DNA of 64,000 bases from Hylemonella sp. (GCA_030695415.1 JAUYQZ010000036.1:54693-118692); one strand, 5' to 3'; positions 17,151 to 25,831 are shown, counted from the first letter of the stretch. The notes: a model not told the origin generated them from the letters alone. Made by a program: numbers and translations.

Positions 17151-19064
17151 ATGACACAAGCTACCTCAGCACCCGTCACCACGACGACGGCCCAGATGCC
17201 ATCGGGCAGCTTGTTGGGCAATCTGCGTCAGGAACTGGCGCGCTACACACCGTTTTCCCAGATGGAAGCGTCCGACCTGGACTTCTTCCTCAGCCACGTG
17301 GAGCAGCTTTACTTCGCGCCCGGTGAGACCCTGATCGAGCCGGCCAACGGCGAGGTGAAAGAGCTTTTTTTCATCCGCCAGGGGGCGGTCAGCGGCAAGC
17401 GTGGACTGGCCGATCTCTCGGGGGGGGCCTTCCAGTACGAGACGGGCGACCTCTTCCCCATCAGTGCGGCCTTGGCCGGGCGCGCCGTGACGGCCAGCTA
17501 CGAGGCCACGACCGACACCTTCGTGCTGTCCCTGCCCGTGAGTACCATGCAGGCCCTGGCGCAAAAGAGCGTGTCCTTTGCCGATTTCCTGAACCGGCGC
17601 GTGCTCAAGTTCCTGGACCTGTCGCGCCAGGCCCTGCAAGTGGCCTATTCCTCGCGCACCCTGGCCGAGCAGTCGCTGGAGACGCGTCTGGGCGATTTGA
17701 TGCCGCGTACACCCGTCACCTGCCGGCCAACGACGCCCTTGCGCGTGGCCCTGTCGGAGATGAACCAGCGCCGCATCGGCTCGATGCTGGTGACCAGCGA
17801 GCGCGGCGAGCCCCTGGGCATCCTCTCGCGTGACGACGTGCTGGGTCGGATCACGCTGAAGGAGGTGCCGCTGGAGACGCCGATCGGCGACGTGATGGTG
17901 CAGCCGGTGCACCATCTGACGCACGAGCACACGGCCGAGGATGCGGCGCTGCTGATGAGCCGCCACACCATCCGCCACGTGCCCATCACCCGCGACGGGG
18001 TGGTCGTGGGCATCGTCTCCGAGCGCGATCTCTTTGCCATGCAGCGCCTGAGCCTCAAGCACGTCAGCAGCTCCATCCGCGGCGCGGCCGACGTGGGCAT
18101 GCTCAAGCTGGTGGCGCAGGACATCCGCCGTTTCGCGCTCAGCCTGCTCAGCCAGGGCGTGCAGGCCCGCCAGCTGACCGCGCTGATCAGCCACCTCAAC
18201 GACGTGCTGACCGAACGCCTGCTCGAGCTCAAGGCGGCCGAGCACGGCATCGCGCTGGACCGCCTGTGCTGGCTGGCGCTGGGTTCGGAGGGGCGCAGCG
18301 AACAGACCATCGCCACCGACCAGGACAATGCGCTGATCCTGCCGGATGACGTCACGCCGGCGCAACGCGAGCAGATTCTGGCCTTCGCGCGCGACGTCAA
18401 CCAGGCCCTGGACGCCTGCGGTTACCCCTTGTGCAAGGGCGGCATCATGGCTGGCAACCCCGCCTGCTGTCTCACGCTTGGCGAGTGGCGTGAGCGTTTT
18501 TCGAGTTGGATCGAGCAAGGCGCGCCGCAGGACCTGCTCAACGCCAGCATCTACTTCGATTTCCGCTCGCTGGCCGGAGATGCCGGGCTGGCGCAGGCTC
18601 TGCGCGATGAGATCAGCGCACGGGTGCCGCAGGTCCCGCGTTTCCTCAAGCAGATGGCGCTCAACGCGCTCACCCGCCTGCCACCGCTGAACTGGGTCGG
18701 CGGCATCGCCACCGACGAGAAGGGGCGGATCGACCTCAAGCTGCAGGGCACGGCCATCTTTGTCGATGCGGCGCGCCTGTATGCCCTGGCCCAGGGCCTG
18801 TCACTCACCGGCACCCGCGAGCGACTCAAGGCGGTCGGTCCGGTGCTGGGCGTGCTGGCCCACGAGTACGAGGCCTGGGTGAGCGGCTTTGAATTCCTGC
18901 AGATGCTGCGCCTGCAGATCCAGCTGCAGGGCGGGGCGTCGGCCGAGTGGCCCAACCATGTGGAGCTGCTCAAGCTGAACGATATCGACCGGCGCATCCT
19001 CAAGGAGACCTTCCGGGTGGCGCGCAACCTGCAGCAGCGCATCCAACTTGACTACGAGCGTTGA
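17151..19064 (+). CDS. Cyclic-nucleotide-binding/CBS/DUF294 nucleotidyltransferase-like regulator
   Basis: 637 residues, starting at the ATG with AGGA about 9 bases upstream. Domain order is a CNMP-binding fold (about 35-150; YFAPGETLIEPANGEVKELF), two CBS repeats (about 180-300; RRIGSMLVTSERGEPLGILS, RHVPITRDGVVVGIVSERDL), a DUF294 nucleotidyltransferase domain with GSEGRSEQTIATDQDNALI near 385, and a DUF294 C-terminal substrate-binding domain. This GlnD-like layout suggests a regulator responding to nucleotides, perhaps modifying a partner; no target is known. It is followed by an exonuclease one base after its stop, and the symporter lies upstream. Confidence 0.88.
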   Translation: MTQATSAPVTTTTAQMPSGSLLGNLRQELARYTPFSQMEASDLDFFLSHVEQLYFAPGETLIEPANGEVKELFFIRQGAVSGKRGLADLSGGAFQYETGDLFPISAALAGRAVTASYEATTDTFVLSLPVSTMQALAQKSVSFADFLNRRVLKFLDLSRQALQVAYSSRTLAEQSLETRLGDLMPRTPVTCRPTTPLRVALSEMNQRRIGSMLVTSERGEPLGILSRDDVLGRITLKEVPLETPIGDVMVQPVHHLTHEHTAEDAALLMSRHTIRHVPITRDGVVVGIVSERDLFAMQRLSLKHVSSSIRGAADVGMLKLVAQDIRRFALSLLSQGVQARQLTALISHLNDVLTERLLELKAAEHGIALDRLCWLALGSEGRSEQTIATDQDNALILPDDVTPAQREQILAFARDVNQALDACGYPLCKGGIMAGNPACCLTLGEWRERFSSWIEQGAPQDLLNASIYFDFRSLAGDAGLAQALRDEISARVPQVPRFLKQMALNALTRLPPLNWVGGIATDEKGRIDLKLQGTAIFVDAARLYALAQGLSLTGTRERLKAVGPVLGVLAHEYEAWVSGFEFLQMLRLQIQLQGGASAEWPNHVELLKLNDIDRRILKETFRVARNLQQRIQLDYER

Positions 19065-19065
19065 C

Positions 19066-19713
19066 ATGGCTTGGCTCAACTGGCTCAAGGGACGGGGCGA
19101 TTTCGCGGTGAACGAGAAGCGCTGGGTCATGCTGGACGTTGAAACCAGCGGTCTGGACCCGAATGGCGACCGCCTGCTGGCTATTGCGGCCATCGCCATG
19201 CGCGTGGACTGGGAGCGCAAGCGTCTGAGTGTGGACCTGGGCGACAGCTTTGAAGTGGTGTTGCGCCAGGAGCAGGTCACGGAAGCCAAGGACAACATCC
19301 TGCTGCATGGCATCGGCGTGCAGCGCCAGCGCGAGGGCATGGCGCCCGACGCCGCCCTGGAGGCCTTCGCCGGGTTTGTCTGGCAGTCTCCGCTGCTGGC
19401 TTTCCATGCGGCCTTTGACCAGGCCATGATCACCCGCCACATGCGCCACTACCTCGGGCGCACGCTGCCCAACCCCTGGGTGGACATCGAGCAACTGTGC
19501 GCCGTCACGCACGAGAAAGTGCGGGCCCGCTCGCTGGATGAATGGATGGCGAATTTCGGCATCGAGTGCGCGGTGCGCCACCAGGCTGCCGCCGACACCC
19601 TGGCCGAATGCGAGGTGCTGCTGCGTATCTGGCCTGGCGTGGCGGCCCAGTGCGACAGCTGGCGCGACGTCGAGCGCCTGGCCCGGCAGCAGCGCTGGAT
19701 CGCCCGCGCCTGA
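19066..19713 (+). CDS. DEDDh 3'-5' exonuclease (DNA polymerase III epsilon-like)
   Basis: 215 residues from [11 protein letters not shown]. ExoI is [17 protein letters not shown] (Asp-Glu pair), ExoII is [12 protein letters not shown], and ExoIII is [11 protein letters not shown] (His and Asp), giving the DEDDh set. It is shorter than full-length DnaQ and lacks an obvious polymerase-binding tail, so it is a stand-alone proofreading-like nuclease. It starts one base after the stop of the DUF294 gene (the ORF track used an upstream TTG). The pairing of DUF294 and exonuclease genes next to a symporter recurs in proteobacteria, but its meaning is unclear. Confidence 0.88.
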   Translation: MAWLNWLKGRGDFAVNEKRWVMLDVETSGLDPNGDRLLAIAAIAMRVDWERKRLSVDLGDSFEVVLRQEQVTEAKDNILLHGIGVQRQREGMAPDAALEAFAGFVWQSPLLAFHAAFDQAMITRHMRHYLGRTLPNPWVDIEQLCAVTHEKVRARSLDEWMANFGIECAVRHQAAADTLAECEVLLRIWPGVAAQCDSWRDVERLARQQRWIARA

Positions 19714-19754
19714 TCCCCGGTCGGGGTGGGGGTGGGGCCGGCGGGAGATTGGGC

Positions 19755-19760
19755 TATAAT
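19755..19760 (+). promoter_or_regulatory. Probable -10 element of the rpsF operon
   Basis: A perfect TATAAT sits in GGGCTATAATGCTCGG, 67 bases before the rpsF start. No convincing -35 is found in the G-rich stretch upstream, so the promoter call rests on the -10 and its position. Confidence 0.55.
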
Positions 19761-19776
19761 GCTCGGTTCCCACCTT

Positions 19777-19805
19777 GCCGCACCCCAGTAGACGCCGGGG
19801 GCGGC
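19777..19805 (+). promoter_or_regulatory. rpsF leader hairpin, possible S6:S18 autoregulatory site
   Basis: In the 5' leader, GCCGC-A-CCCC pairs with GGGG-GCGGC, leaving a bulged A and a 10-base loop. rpsF leaders in many bacteria carry a hairpin bound by the S6:S18 complex for feedback control. This hairpin is in the right place, but its loop was not shown to match the CCG-type consensus. Confidence 0.4.
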
Positions 19806-19826
19806 TTCCATCCACAAGGAGTTTCA

Positions 19827-20192
19827 ATGCGTCATTATGAAATCGTTCTCATGATCCATCCGGATCAGAGCGAGCAGGTTCCCGCCATGCTCGAGCGCTA
19901 CAAAAGCATGATCACCACCGGCGGTGGCAAGATCCACCGCGTTGAAGACTGGGGCCGTCGTCAGATGGTCTACATGATCAACAAGCTGGCCAAGGCCCAC
20001 TACCTGTGCCTGAACATCGAGGCTGACCAGGCCGTGATGGCCGAACTGGAGCATGCCTTCAAGTTCAACGACGCCGTGCTGCGTCACCTCACGGTTCTGA
20101 AGAAGAAGGCCGACACCGGCCCGTCTTCCATGATGAAGACCGTCGAGCGTGAAGACGCCCGCAAGGCCCAGCAGGCTGAATTCCAGGCCTGA
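19827..20192 (+). CDS. rpsF: 30S ribosomal protein S6
   Basis: 121 residues starting [19 protein letters not shown], with an AAGGAG Shine-Dalgarno. The S6 core [20 protein letters not shown] and the YLCLNIEAD strand are clear. It is first gene of rpsF-priB-rpsR-rplI. S6 binds S18 on the platform of the small subunit. Confidence 0.98.
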   Translation: MRHYEIVLMIHPDQSEQVPAMLERYKSMITTGGGKIHRVEDWGRRQMVYMINKLAKAHYLCLNIEADQAVMAELEHAFKFNDAVLRHLTVLKKKADTGPSSMMKTVEREDARKAQQAEFQA

Positions 20193-20204
20193 TCGTTAAG
20201 AGGA

Positions 20205-20504
20205 GTGAACCCCGGCGCCAACCAGCTGGACTTGAACGCTTCGATCGCAGAGCTCAATGCCATGCGGTACACGCCGGCCGGAGTGCCGGCCCTGGACCTG
20301 AGACTCGAACACGAGTCGATGCGCCAGGAAGCAGGTCAGGATCGGCAGGTGAAAGCCAGCGTCAAGTCGGTTGCCTTTGGTGCGCTGGCCGAGCGGCTTG
20401 CCAAGCAGGCGGTCGGCAGCAGCTGGAGGTTTCAGGGCTTCGTCGCCACTCCCCGCAACGGCAGGAACCTGGTGTTCCACATCCAAGATTTCAGTCAAGA
20501 TTAA
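20205..20504 (+). CDS. priB: Primosomal replication protein N (PriB)
   Basis: About 99 residues: a small OB-fold ssDNA-binding protein of the replication-restart primosome. It is recognised by LNASIAELNAMRYTPAGVPALD, LRLEHESMRQEAG and SSWRFQGFVATPRNGRNLVFH. The annotated start is a GTG, but the Shine-Dalgarno AAGAGGAG practically abuts it, so the true start may differ (for example a non-ATG codon a few residues in). Its place between rpsF and rpsR is conserved in beta- and gammaproteobacteria. Confidence 0.9.
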   Translation: MNPGANQLDLNASIAELNAMRYTPAGVPALDLRLEHESMRQEAGQDRQVKASVKSVAFGALAERLAKQAVGSSWRFQGFVATPRNGRNLVFHIQDFSQD

Positions 20505-20516
20505 ACAGGAGGCCTC

Positions 20517-20798
20517 ATGGCCACGTTCAAGAAATTCAACAAAGACAAGCGCCCCAAGCGCAACACCCAGTCGCTGCTGTTCAAGCGCAAGCGCTTCTGC
20601 CGCTTCACCGTCGCTGGCGTCGAGGAAATCGACTACAAGGACATCGACACGCTGCGTGACTTCGTCGGCGAGAACGGCAAGATCATCCCGGCCCGCCTGA
20701 CCGGTACCCGTGCCATCTATCAGCGCCAGCTCAACACCGCCATCAAGCGCGCTCGCTTCCTGGCGATGCTGCCCTACAGCGACCAGCACCGCATCTAA
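20517..20798 (+). CDS. rpsR: 30S ribosomal protein S18
   Basis: 93 residues; ATG at 20517 preceded by CAGGAGG. The S18 core [20 protein letters not shown] and [20 protein letters not shown] is clear. Only one Cys (FKRKRFCRF) is present, so there is no Zn-ribbon. It is the third gene of the operon. Confidence 0.98.
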   Translation: MATFKKFNKDKRPKRNTQSLLFKRKRFCRFTVAGVEEIDYKDIDTLRDFVGENGKIIPARLTGTRAIYQRQLNTAIKRARFLAMLPYSDQHRI

Positions 20799-20811
20799 GG
20801 AAGAACAGACC

Positions 20812-21264
20812 ATGCAAATCATTCTGCTCGACAAGGTCGTGAACCTGGGTAACCTCGGCGAAATCGTCAAGGTGAAAGACGGCTACGCCCGCAACTTCCT
20901 GATCCCCTCGGGCCGCGCCCGTCGCGCCACCGAGGCGGCCAAGAAGGACTTCGAAGCACGCCGCGCTGAACTGGAGAAGGTCGCCGCTGCCAAGCTGGCC
21001 GAGTCCCAGGCACTGGGCGAGAAGCTTGCCGGTACCACCCTCAAGCTGACCCAGAAGGCTGGCGTGGATGGCCGCCTGTTTGGCTCCGTTACCAATTTCG
21101 ACATCGCCGAAGAGCTGGTCAAGACCGGCTACCAGGTGAGCAAGGCCGCGGTGCGCATGCCCAACGGCCCGATCAAGATGGTCGGTGACAGCACGGTCAG
21201 CGTGGCCCTGCACACGGATGTGGTCGTCGAGATCACCGTCTCCGTGTACGGCGAAACCGCCTGA
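20812..21264 (+). CDS. rplI: 50S ribosomal protein L9
   Basis: 150 residues, starting [20 protein letters not shown]. The N-terminal domain [18 protein letters not shown], the long linker helix and the C-terminal domain ([20 protein letters not shown]) are all present. Length matches the family. It is last gene of the operon and is followed by a terminator. Confidence 0.98.
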   Translation: MQIILLDKVVNLGNLGEIVKVKDGYARNFLIPSGRARRATEAAKKDFEARRAELEKVAAAKLAESQALGEKLAGTTLKLTQKAGVDGRLFGSVTNFDIAEELVKTGYQVSKAAVRMPNGPIKMVGDSTVSVALHTDVVVEITVSVYGETA

Positions 21265-21280
21265 TCCCCTGGATCTCCTG

Positions 21281-21317
21281 AAAAGCCGCCGGGCCTCGGG
21301 CCCTGGCGGCTTTTTTA
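21281..21317 (+). terminator. Rho-independent terminator after rplI
   Basis: AAAAGCCGCCGGG...CCTGGCGGCTTTTTT forms a GC-rich stem-loop followed by six T, 17 bases after the rplI stop. Confidence 0.9.
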
Positions 21318-21339
21318 TTGCCGACCCAGTTGTCCTTGC

Positions 21340-21382
21340 AAGTCCACAGCCTGCCCACAGTTATTCAGTGGCTTGTCCACAG
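21340..21382 (+). promoter_or_regulatory. Cluster of DnaA-box-like sequences upstream of dnaB
   Basis: Three CCACAG copies occur in about 40 bases. The best, TTGTCCACA at 21373-21381, differs by one base from the consensus DnaA box TTATCCACA; the other two are AGTCCACAG and TGCCCACAG. A TTATTCAGT lies between. This could be DnaA control of dnaB transcription. Confidence 0.4.
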
Positions 21383-21443
21383 CCTTTCACTCGACGCTGG
21401 GCGCGCCGCGTCGTAGGATAAGAGACCACAAGGAACCCCCTGA

Positions 21444-22856
21444 ATGTCAGCCGTATTGACCGCCGTAGACGAGGGCTATAGCCCGGACCGCCAGATCGCG
21501 CAACTGCGTGTCCCGCCGCACTCCATCGAGGCCGAGTCCAGCGTGCTGGGGGGGCTGCTGCTGGACAATGCCGCCTGGGACCGCGTCAACGACCTGCTGG
21601 GCGATGGCGATTTCTACCGCTATGAGCACCGCCTGATCTACAGCGCGATTGGCCAGCTGATCAACGGCAGCCGCCCGGCCGACGTGATCACCGTCTTCGA
21701 GCAGTTGCAGAGCCAGGGCAAGGCCGAGGAAACCGGTGGCCTGGCCTACCTGAACTCCCTGGCGCAGTACGTGCCCAGCGCCGGCAATATCCGCCGCTAC
21801 GCCGAGATCGTTCGTGAGCGCGCCATTCTGCGCAAGCTCGTCGCTGCCAGCGACGAGATCGCCACCAGCGCCTTCAATCCGCAGGGTCGGCCGGTGGCAA
21901 CCATCCTGGACGAGTCCGAGCAGAAGATCTTCAACATCGGCGAGGAGGGCTCGCGCATGAAGCGCGGCTTCCAGTCCATGGACACCCTGGTGGTGGACCT
22001 GCTCGACCGCGTGCAGGAGATGGCCGACAACCCGAACGACATCACGGGCGTGCCGACCGGCTTTTACGACCTGGACCGCATGACCTCCGGCCTGCAGCCG
22101 GGCGACATGATCGTGCTGGCCGCGCGTCCCTCCATGGGCAAGACGGCCTTTGCGATCAACATCGCCGAGCACGTGGCACTCAACGAGCAGCTGCCGGTGG
22201 CGGTGTTCTCCATGGAAATGGGCGCCGCCCAGTTGGCGGTGCGTATCGTCGGCTCCATCGGCCGTATCGACCAGGGCCACCTGCGCACCGGCAAGTTGAC
22301 CGATGAAGAGTGGCCGCGCCTGACCGAGGCCATCGAGAAGCTGCGCACCATCTCCCTGCACATCGACGAGACCGCCGGCCTCACCGCCAGCGAGCTGCGC
22401 GCCAACGCACGCCGTCTGGCACGCCAGTGCGGCGGCAAGCTCGGTCTCATCGTGGTCGACTACTTGCAGCTCATGAGCGGCTCGTCCGGCAACGACGAGA
22501 ATCGTGCGACCGAACTCGGCGAGATCTCGCGCGGCATGAAGATGCTGGCCAAGGAGTTGGGCTGCCCCCTGATCGCGCTCTCGCAGCTCAACCGCAGCGT
22601 GGAGACCCGCCCCGACAAGCGACCCATGATGAGTGACTTGCGCGAGTCCGGCGCCATCGAGCAGGACGCCGACATCATCATGTTCATCTACCGCGACGAG
22701 TACTACACCAAGGACGCCTGCAAGGAACCCGGTGTGGCCGAGATCATCATCGCCAAGCAGCGTAACGGCCCGACCGGGGTGGTCAAGCTGGCCTTCCTCA
22801 AGAACCTCACGCGTTTCGAGAGTCTGGCCGGCGGCTACGGCAGCGGCGATTTCTGA
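21444..22856 (+). CDS. dnaB: Replicative DNA helicase DnaB
   Basis: 470 residues from MSAVLTAVDEGYSPDRQIAQ. The N-terminal primase-interaction domain has PPHSIEAESSVLGGLLLDN. The RecA-like core has Walker A ARPSMGKTAFAIN, the H2 motif VAVFSMEMGAAQL, Walker B LGLIVVDYLQLM, H4 PLIALSQLNRSVE and the arginine-finger region GPTGVVKLAFLKNLTRF. Length is near the family norm, with no intein. It unwinds DNA at the fork. A terminator follows. Confidence 0.98.
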   Translation: MSAVLTAVDEGYSPDRQIAQLRVPPHSIEAESSVLGGLLLDNAAWDRVNDLLGDGDFYRYEHRLIYSAIGQLINGSRPADVITVFEQLQSQGKAEETGGLAYLNSLAQYVPSAGNIRRYAEIVRERAILRKLVAASDEIATSAFNPQGRPVATILDESEQKIFNIGEEGSRMKRGFQSMDTLVVDLLDRVQEMADNPNDITGVPTGFYDLDRMTSGLQPGDMIVLAARPSMGKTAFAINIAEHVALNEQLPVAVFSMEMGAAQLAVRIVGSIGRIDQGHLRTGKLTDEEWPRLTEAIEKLRTISLHIDETAGLTASELRANARRLARQCGGKLGLIVVDYLQLMSGSSGNDENRATELGEISRGMKMLAKELGCPLIALSQLNRSVETRPDKRPMMSDLRESGAIEQDADIIMFIYRDEYYTKDACKEPGVAEIIIAKQRNGPTGVVKLAFLKNLTRFESLAGGYGSGDF

Positions 22857-22870
22857 ACGGTGATGACAAT

Positions 22871-22898
22871 AAAAAAGGGGCCTGACGGCCCCTTTTTT
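22871..22898. terminator. Bidirectional terminator between dnaB and phoH-like gene
   Basis: AAAAAAGGGGCC, a short TGAC loop and GGCCCCTTTTTT form a symmetrical hairpin with a run of A on one side and T on the other. It can serve both convergent genes. Confidence 0.93.
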
Positions 22899-22922
22899 GT
22901 TGGGTTGCCTGCCCGGGCAAGT

Positions 22923-24605
22923 TCAGAGCACCTCGCTGGCGAAATCCGCGAGGCGCGAACGCTCACCGCGCGCCAGCGTGATGTGCCCGCCGTGCGGCCA
23001 GCCCTTGAACTTGTCGACTGCAAAGGTCAGGCCCGAAGAGCCTTCGGTCAGGTAGGGTGTGTCGATCTGCGCGAGGTTGCCCATGCAGATGATCTTGGTG
23101 CCGGGGCCGGCGCGCGTGATCAGGGTCTTCATCTGCTTGGGCGTCAGGTTCTGCGCCTCGTCGATGATGACGTACTTGTTCAGGAAGGTGCGCCCGCGCA
23201 TGAAGTTCATGCTCTTGATCTTGATGCGGCTGCGGATCAGCTCGCTGGTGGCCGCACGCCCCCATTCGCCCGCGCCGGTGTCGGTCTTGGAGAGCACTTC
23301 CAGGTTGTCGTCCAGGGCGCCCATCCAGGGGCCCATCTTTTCCTCTTCGGTGCCGGGCAGGAAACCGATGTCCTCGCCCACGCTCACGGTGGCGCGGGTG
23401 ACGATGATCTCGGTGTAGCGGCGATCGTCCAGCACCTGGGTCAGGCCAGCGGCCAGGGCCATCAGGGTCTTGCCGGTGCCGGCCGTGCCGGTGAGGGTGA
23501 CGAAGTCCACCTCCGGGTCCATCAGCAGGTTCATGGCGAAGTTCTGCTCGCGGTTGCGCGTGGCCACGCCCCAGACGGCGTGTTTGAGGTGGGTGTAGTC
23601 CTTGAGCGTCTTGAGTACGGCGCTTTTGCCGCGGATCTCGGTCACGCGGGCGTAGAAGCTCGGCTCACCCGGCGCCTCGAAGTAGACGAACTGGTTGATC
23701 AGCAGGCTGGGCACGACGGGCCCGGTAATGCGGTAGAAGGTGTGCGGGCCCTGCTGCCAGCTTTCCACACTCTGGCCCTCGGTGGTCCAGAAATCGGGCG
23801 GCAGCGCCAGCGAGCCCGAGTAGAGCAGGTCGCCGTCATCCAGGGTCTTGTCGTTCTGGTAGTCGTCGGTGGCCAGGCTCAGGGCGCGCGCCTTGACGCG
23901 CATATTGATGTCTTTGGACACCAGCACCACCTCGCGCGGCGCGTACTGCTTGCGCAGCGCCTCCACCACGCCCAGGATCTGGTTATCGGCCTTGCCCTGC
24001 GGCAGGCTGGTGGGCAGCGTGTAGTCCAGAGGCTGGGTCTGGAAGAAGAGCTTGCCGCCGGCCTCCCGGTGGCCCGTGCTGTCGAGCTTGAGCCCGGTCG
24101 TGATGTCGGCGCCCTGGGCGCCGGCCAGGGCATCGAGTGAGCGGCTGGTCTGACGGGCGTTACGCGCCACCTCGGTCATGCCCTTCTTGTGGCCGTCGAG
24201 CTCCTCCAGCACGATCATGGGCAGGAAGATGTCGTGTTCCTCGAAGCGGAACAGGCACATGGGGTCGTGCATCAGCACATTGGTGTCGAGCACGAACAGC
24301 TTGGCCGGGCCGGTCGGCGCGGTCTTTTTCGAGCGCGGCCGGTCCAGCGGTTTCTCCTGGACGGCGGGAGCGGCGCGGGCCGGCGTGCGCCGGGTCTCCA
24401 CCTGGATGGCAGGGCCCTGGCTGTCGCTTCCCAAGCTGGTGCCGTGTTCAAACAGATCGCGTGCCTGCGGTTTGTTCAGGGGTTCGGGGGCGTCGAAGGA
24501 GGCCGCGGTCTTGCGTCCGCTACGTGGCTTGCCACGGGCTGCGGCTTCGAAAGCCTCAGGGGAGAGCAGGGCGGCGCGCTTGGTGGGGGCAGGAGGCAGG
24601 GGCAT
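22923..24605 (-). CDS. PIN-domain PhoH family ATPase (YlaK/PhoH2-like)
   Basis: 560 residues from MPLPPAPTKRAALL. A disordered basic, Pro-rich N-terminus (about 105 residues) is followed by a PIN-like RNase domain (FVLDTNVLMHDPMCLFRF, VVLEELDGHKKG; about 105-255) and a PhoH ATPase domain with Walker A TLTGTAGTGKTLMALAAG and Walker B NKYVIIDEAQNLTP. The PIN-PhoH fusion is typical of PhoH2, linked to RNA helicase/RNase activity. No good Shine-Dalgarno is visible and the start is uncertain; the ORF track used a TTG at 24653. It converges on dnaB. Confidence 0.9.
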   Translation of the reverse strand: MPLPPAPTKRAALLSPEAFEAAARGKPRSGRKTAASFDAPEPLNKPQARDLFEHGTSLGSDSQGPAIQVETRRTPARAAPAVQEKPLDRPRSKKTAPTGPAKLFVLDTNVLMHDPMCLFRFEEHDIFLPMIVLEELDGHKKGMTEVARNARQTSRSLDALAGAQGADITTGLKLDSTGHREAGGKLFFQTQPLDYTLPTSLPQGKADNQILGVVEALRKQYAPREVVLVSKDINMRVKARALSLATDDYQNDKTLDDGDLLYSGSLALPPDFWTTEGQSVESWQQGPHTFYRITGPVVPSLLINQFVYFEAPGEPSFYARVTEIRGKSAVLKTLKDYTHLKHAVWGVATRNREQNFAMNLLMDPEVDFVTLTGTAGTGKTLMALAAGLTQVLDDRRYTEIIVTRATVSVGEDIGFLPGTEEEKMGPWMGALDDNLEVLSKTDTGAGEWGRAATSELIRSRIKIKSMNFMRGRTFLNKYVIIDEAQNLTPKQMKTLITRAGPGTKIICMGNLAQIDTPYLTEGSSGLTFAVDKFKGWPHGGHITLARGERSRLADFASEVL

Positions 24606-24650
24606 GGGCGGTGGGGTGGGAGGAGAGTGGGTCGGTTGCCGTGCGGAAAA

Positions 24651-24684
24651 CAAAAAAGCCGCCCGGTCAACCTGGGCGGCTTTG
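24651..24684 (-). terminator. Rho-independent terminator of bcp
   Basis: On the minus strand, AAAGCCGCCCAGG...CCGGGCGGCTTTTTTG forms a stem followed by T. It lies between the stop of bcp and the start of the phoH-like gene, so it ends bcp transcription; the unpaired loop is TTGA-like. Confidence 0.85.
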
Positions 24685-24788
24685 TTTGGGATGAGCAGTT
24701 GCGAACCTCAACGGCATGAATTCATTATGCATGAGCCGTATGACAGTCCAGCCCCATGTTGCTCAAAAGCATCAGGGCCGGGAGTGGT

Positions 24789-25280
24789 TCAGGCGGTAGC
24801 GGCGGCTGCAGCTTTCTTCAGGGCCTTGACGGCCTTGAGGACCTCGTCCACGTGGCCGGGGACCTTCAGGCCCCGCCATTCCTGTTTGAGGACGCCGTCG
24901 GCGCCAATCAGGAAGGTGCTGCGCTCGATGCCCTTGACCTTCTTGCCGTACATGATCTTGTTCTTGACCACGCCGAACATGTGGCACATCTTTTCTTCCG
25001 TGTCGGCGATGAGTTCGAAGGGCAGCTCCAGCTTGGACTTGAACTCGTCATGCGACTTCATGTTGTCGCGCGAGACCCCGAACACGAGGGCGCCAGCCTT
25101 GACGAAATCCTTGTACTTGTCACGGAACTGCATGGCTTCCGTGGTGCAGCCCGGGGTGTTGTCCTTGGGGTAGAAGTACAGGACCAGCGTCTGACCGAGA
25201 TGGGAAGTGTTGGAAACCCGGATGCCAGTGGTGGCGTTGGCTTCGAATTCCGGAATCGCTTTGTTGACAACAATCGCCAT
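24789..25280 (-). CDS. bcp: Thioredoxin-dependent peroxiredoxin Bcp/PrxQ
   Basis: 163 residues from MAIVVNKAIPEFEANATTG. The peroxidatic Cys is in YPKDNTPGCTTEAMQFRD, near residue 46. The usual PrxQ resolving Cys five residues later is replaced by Met (TEAMQ, not TEACQ). One other Cys occurs at about residue 102 (EEKMCHMFGV), which could be an alternative resolving residue. It reduces hydroperoxides in the cytoplasm. The C-terminus is Ala/Lys-rich. An upstream TTG would add three residues; the ATG was kept. Confidence 0.93.
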   Translation of the reverse strand: MAIVVNKAIPEFEANATTGIRVSNTSHLGQTLVLYFYPKDNTPGCTTEAMQFRDKYKDFVKAGALVFGVSRDNMKSHDEFKSKLELPFELIADTEEKMCHMFGVVKNKIMYGKKVKGIERSTFLIGADGVLKQEWRGLKVPGHVDEVLKAVKALKKAAAAATA

Positions 25281-25409
25281 AGGACTCAAATCTTGTGTGA
25301 CAGCAGCTGTCTAGTAAGGGTCGGGATGCTTGCCGTGACAGCGTGGCCTGGGTTCCGACTCAAGCCTGATATTTTAACCTGAAATCCATCCCCCGGCGTC
25401 CGGAGAGGG

Positions 25410-25784
25410 CTAGGGGGTTTCCAGTAAGAGGGCGGCCACCACGTGGCGGCCCTCGCCGGCCAGAATGTTGTAGGTGCGGCAGGCTGCCGCGGTGTCCATG
25501 GTTTCCAGGCCGATGCCCAGCGCCACCAGGGCCTGCAGCCATTCTGGGCGGGGAAAACGCAGGCGCGCACCGCTGCCAAAAAGGACCAGCTCCGGTCGCA
25601 GTTCGGCCAGCGCTGCGAAATGCACGGCACCCAGGTCGTCGTAACGTGAGCAGTCCCAGACCCGGCGCTCGCCACGCGAGCCGAGCACGAGGCTGGTGCT
25701 GAATCTTTCGGCATCGACGGCGATCCAGCCCGGGCCGTAGCCGTTGATGGTCTGTACCGTAGGTTTATCAGGCTGGAGTTTCAT
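25410..25784 (-). CDS. Mth938-like domain protein (DUF498)
   Basis: 124 residues from MKLQPDKPTVQTINGYGPGW. The segments GERRVWDCSRYDDLG, ELVLFGSGARLRFP and MDTAAACRTYNILAGEGRHV match the Mth938/NDUFAF3-like fold. Such proteins are often found near the protein export or peroxiredoxin genes of proteobacteria; the bacterial function is unknown. It is divergent from alaA, with 90 bases between. The large ORF-track entry at 25410-27113 is a read-through of this gene into a shadow of alaA. Confidence 0.85.
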   Translation of the reverse strand: MKLQPDKPTVQTINGYGPGWIAVDAERFSTSLVLGSRGERRVWDCSRYDDLGAVHFAALAELRPELVLFGSGARLRFPRPEWLQALVALGIGLETMDTAAACRTYNILAGEGRHVVAALLLETP

Positions 25785-25831
25785 GGAACGAGAAAGAACT
25801 GTGGTCAAATTATAGGTTTCGCCTCGTCTAA

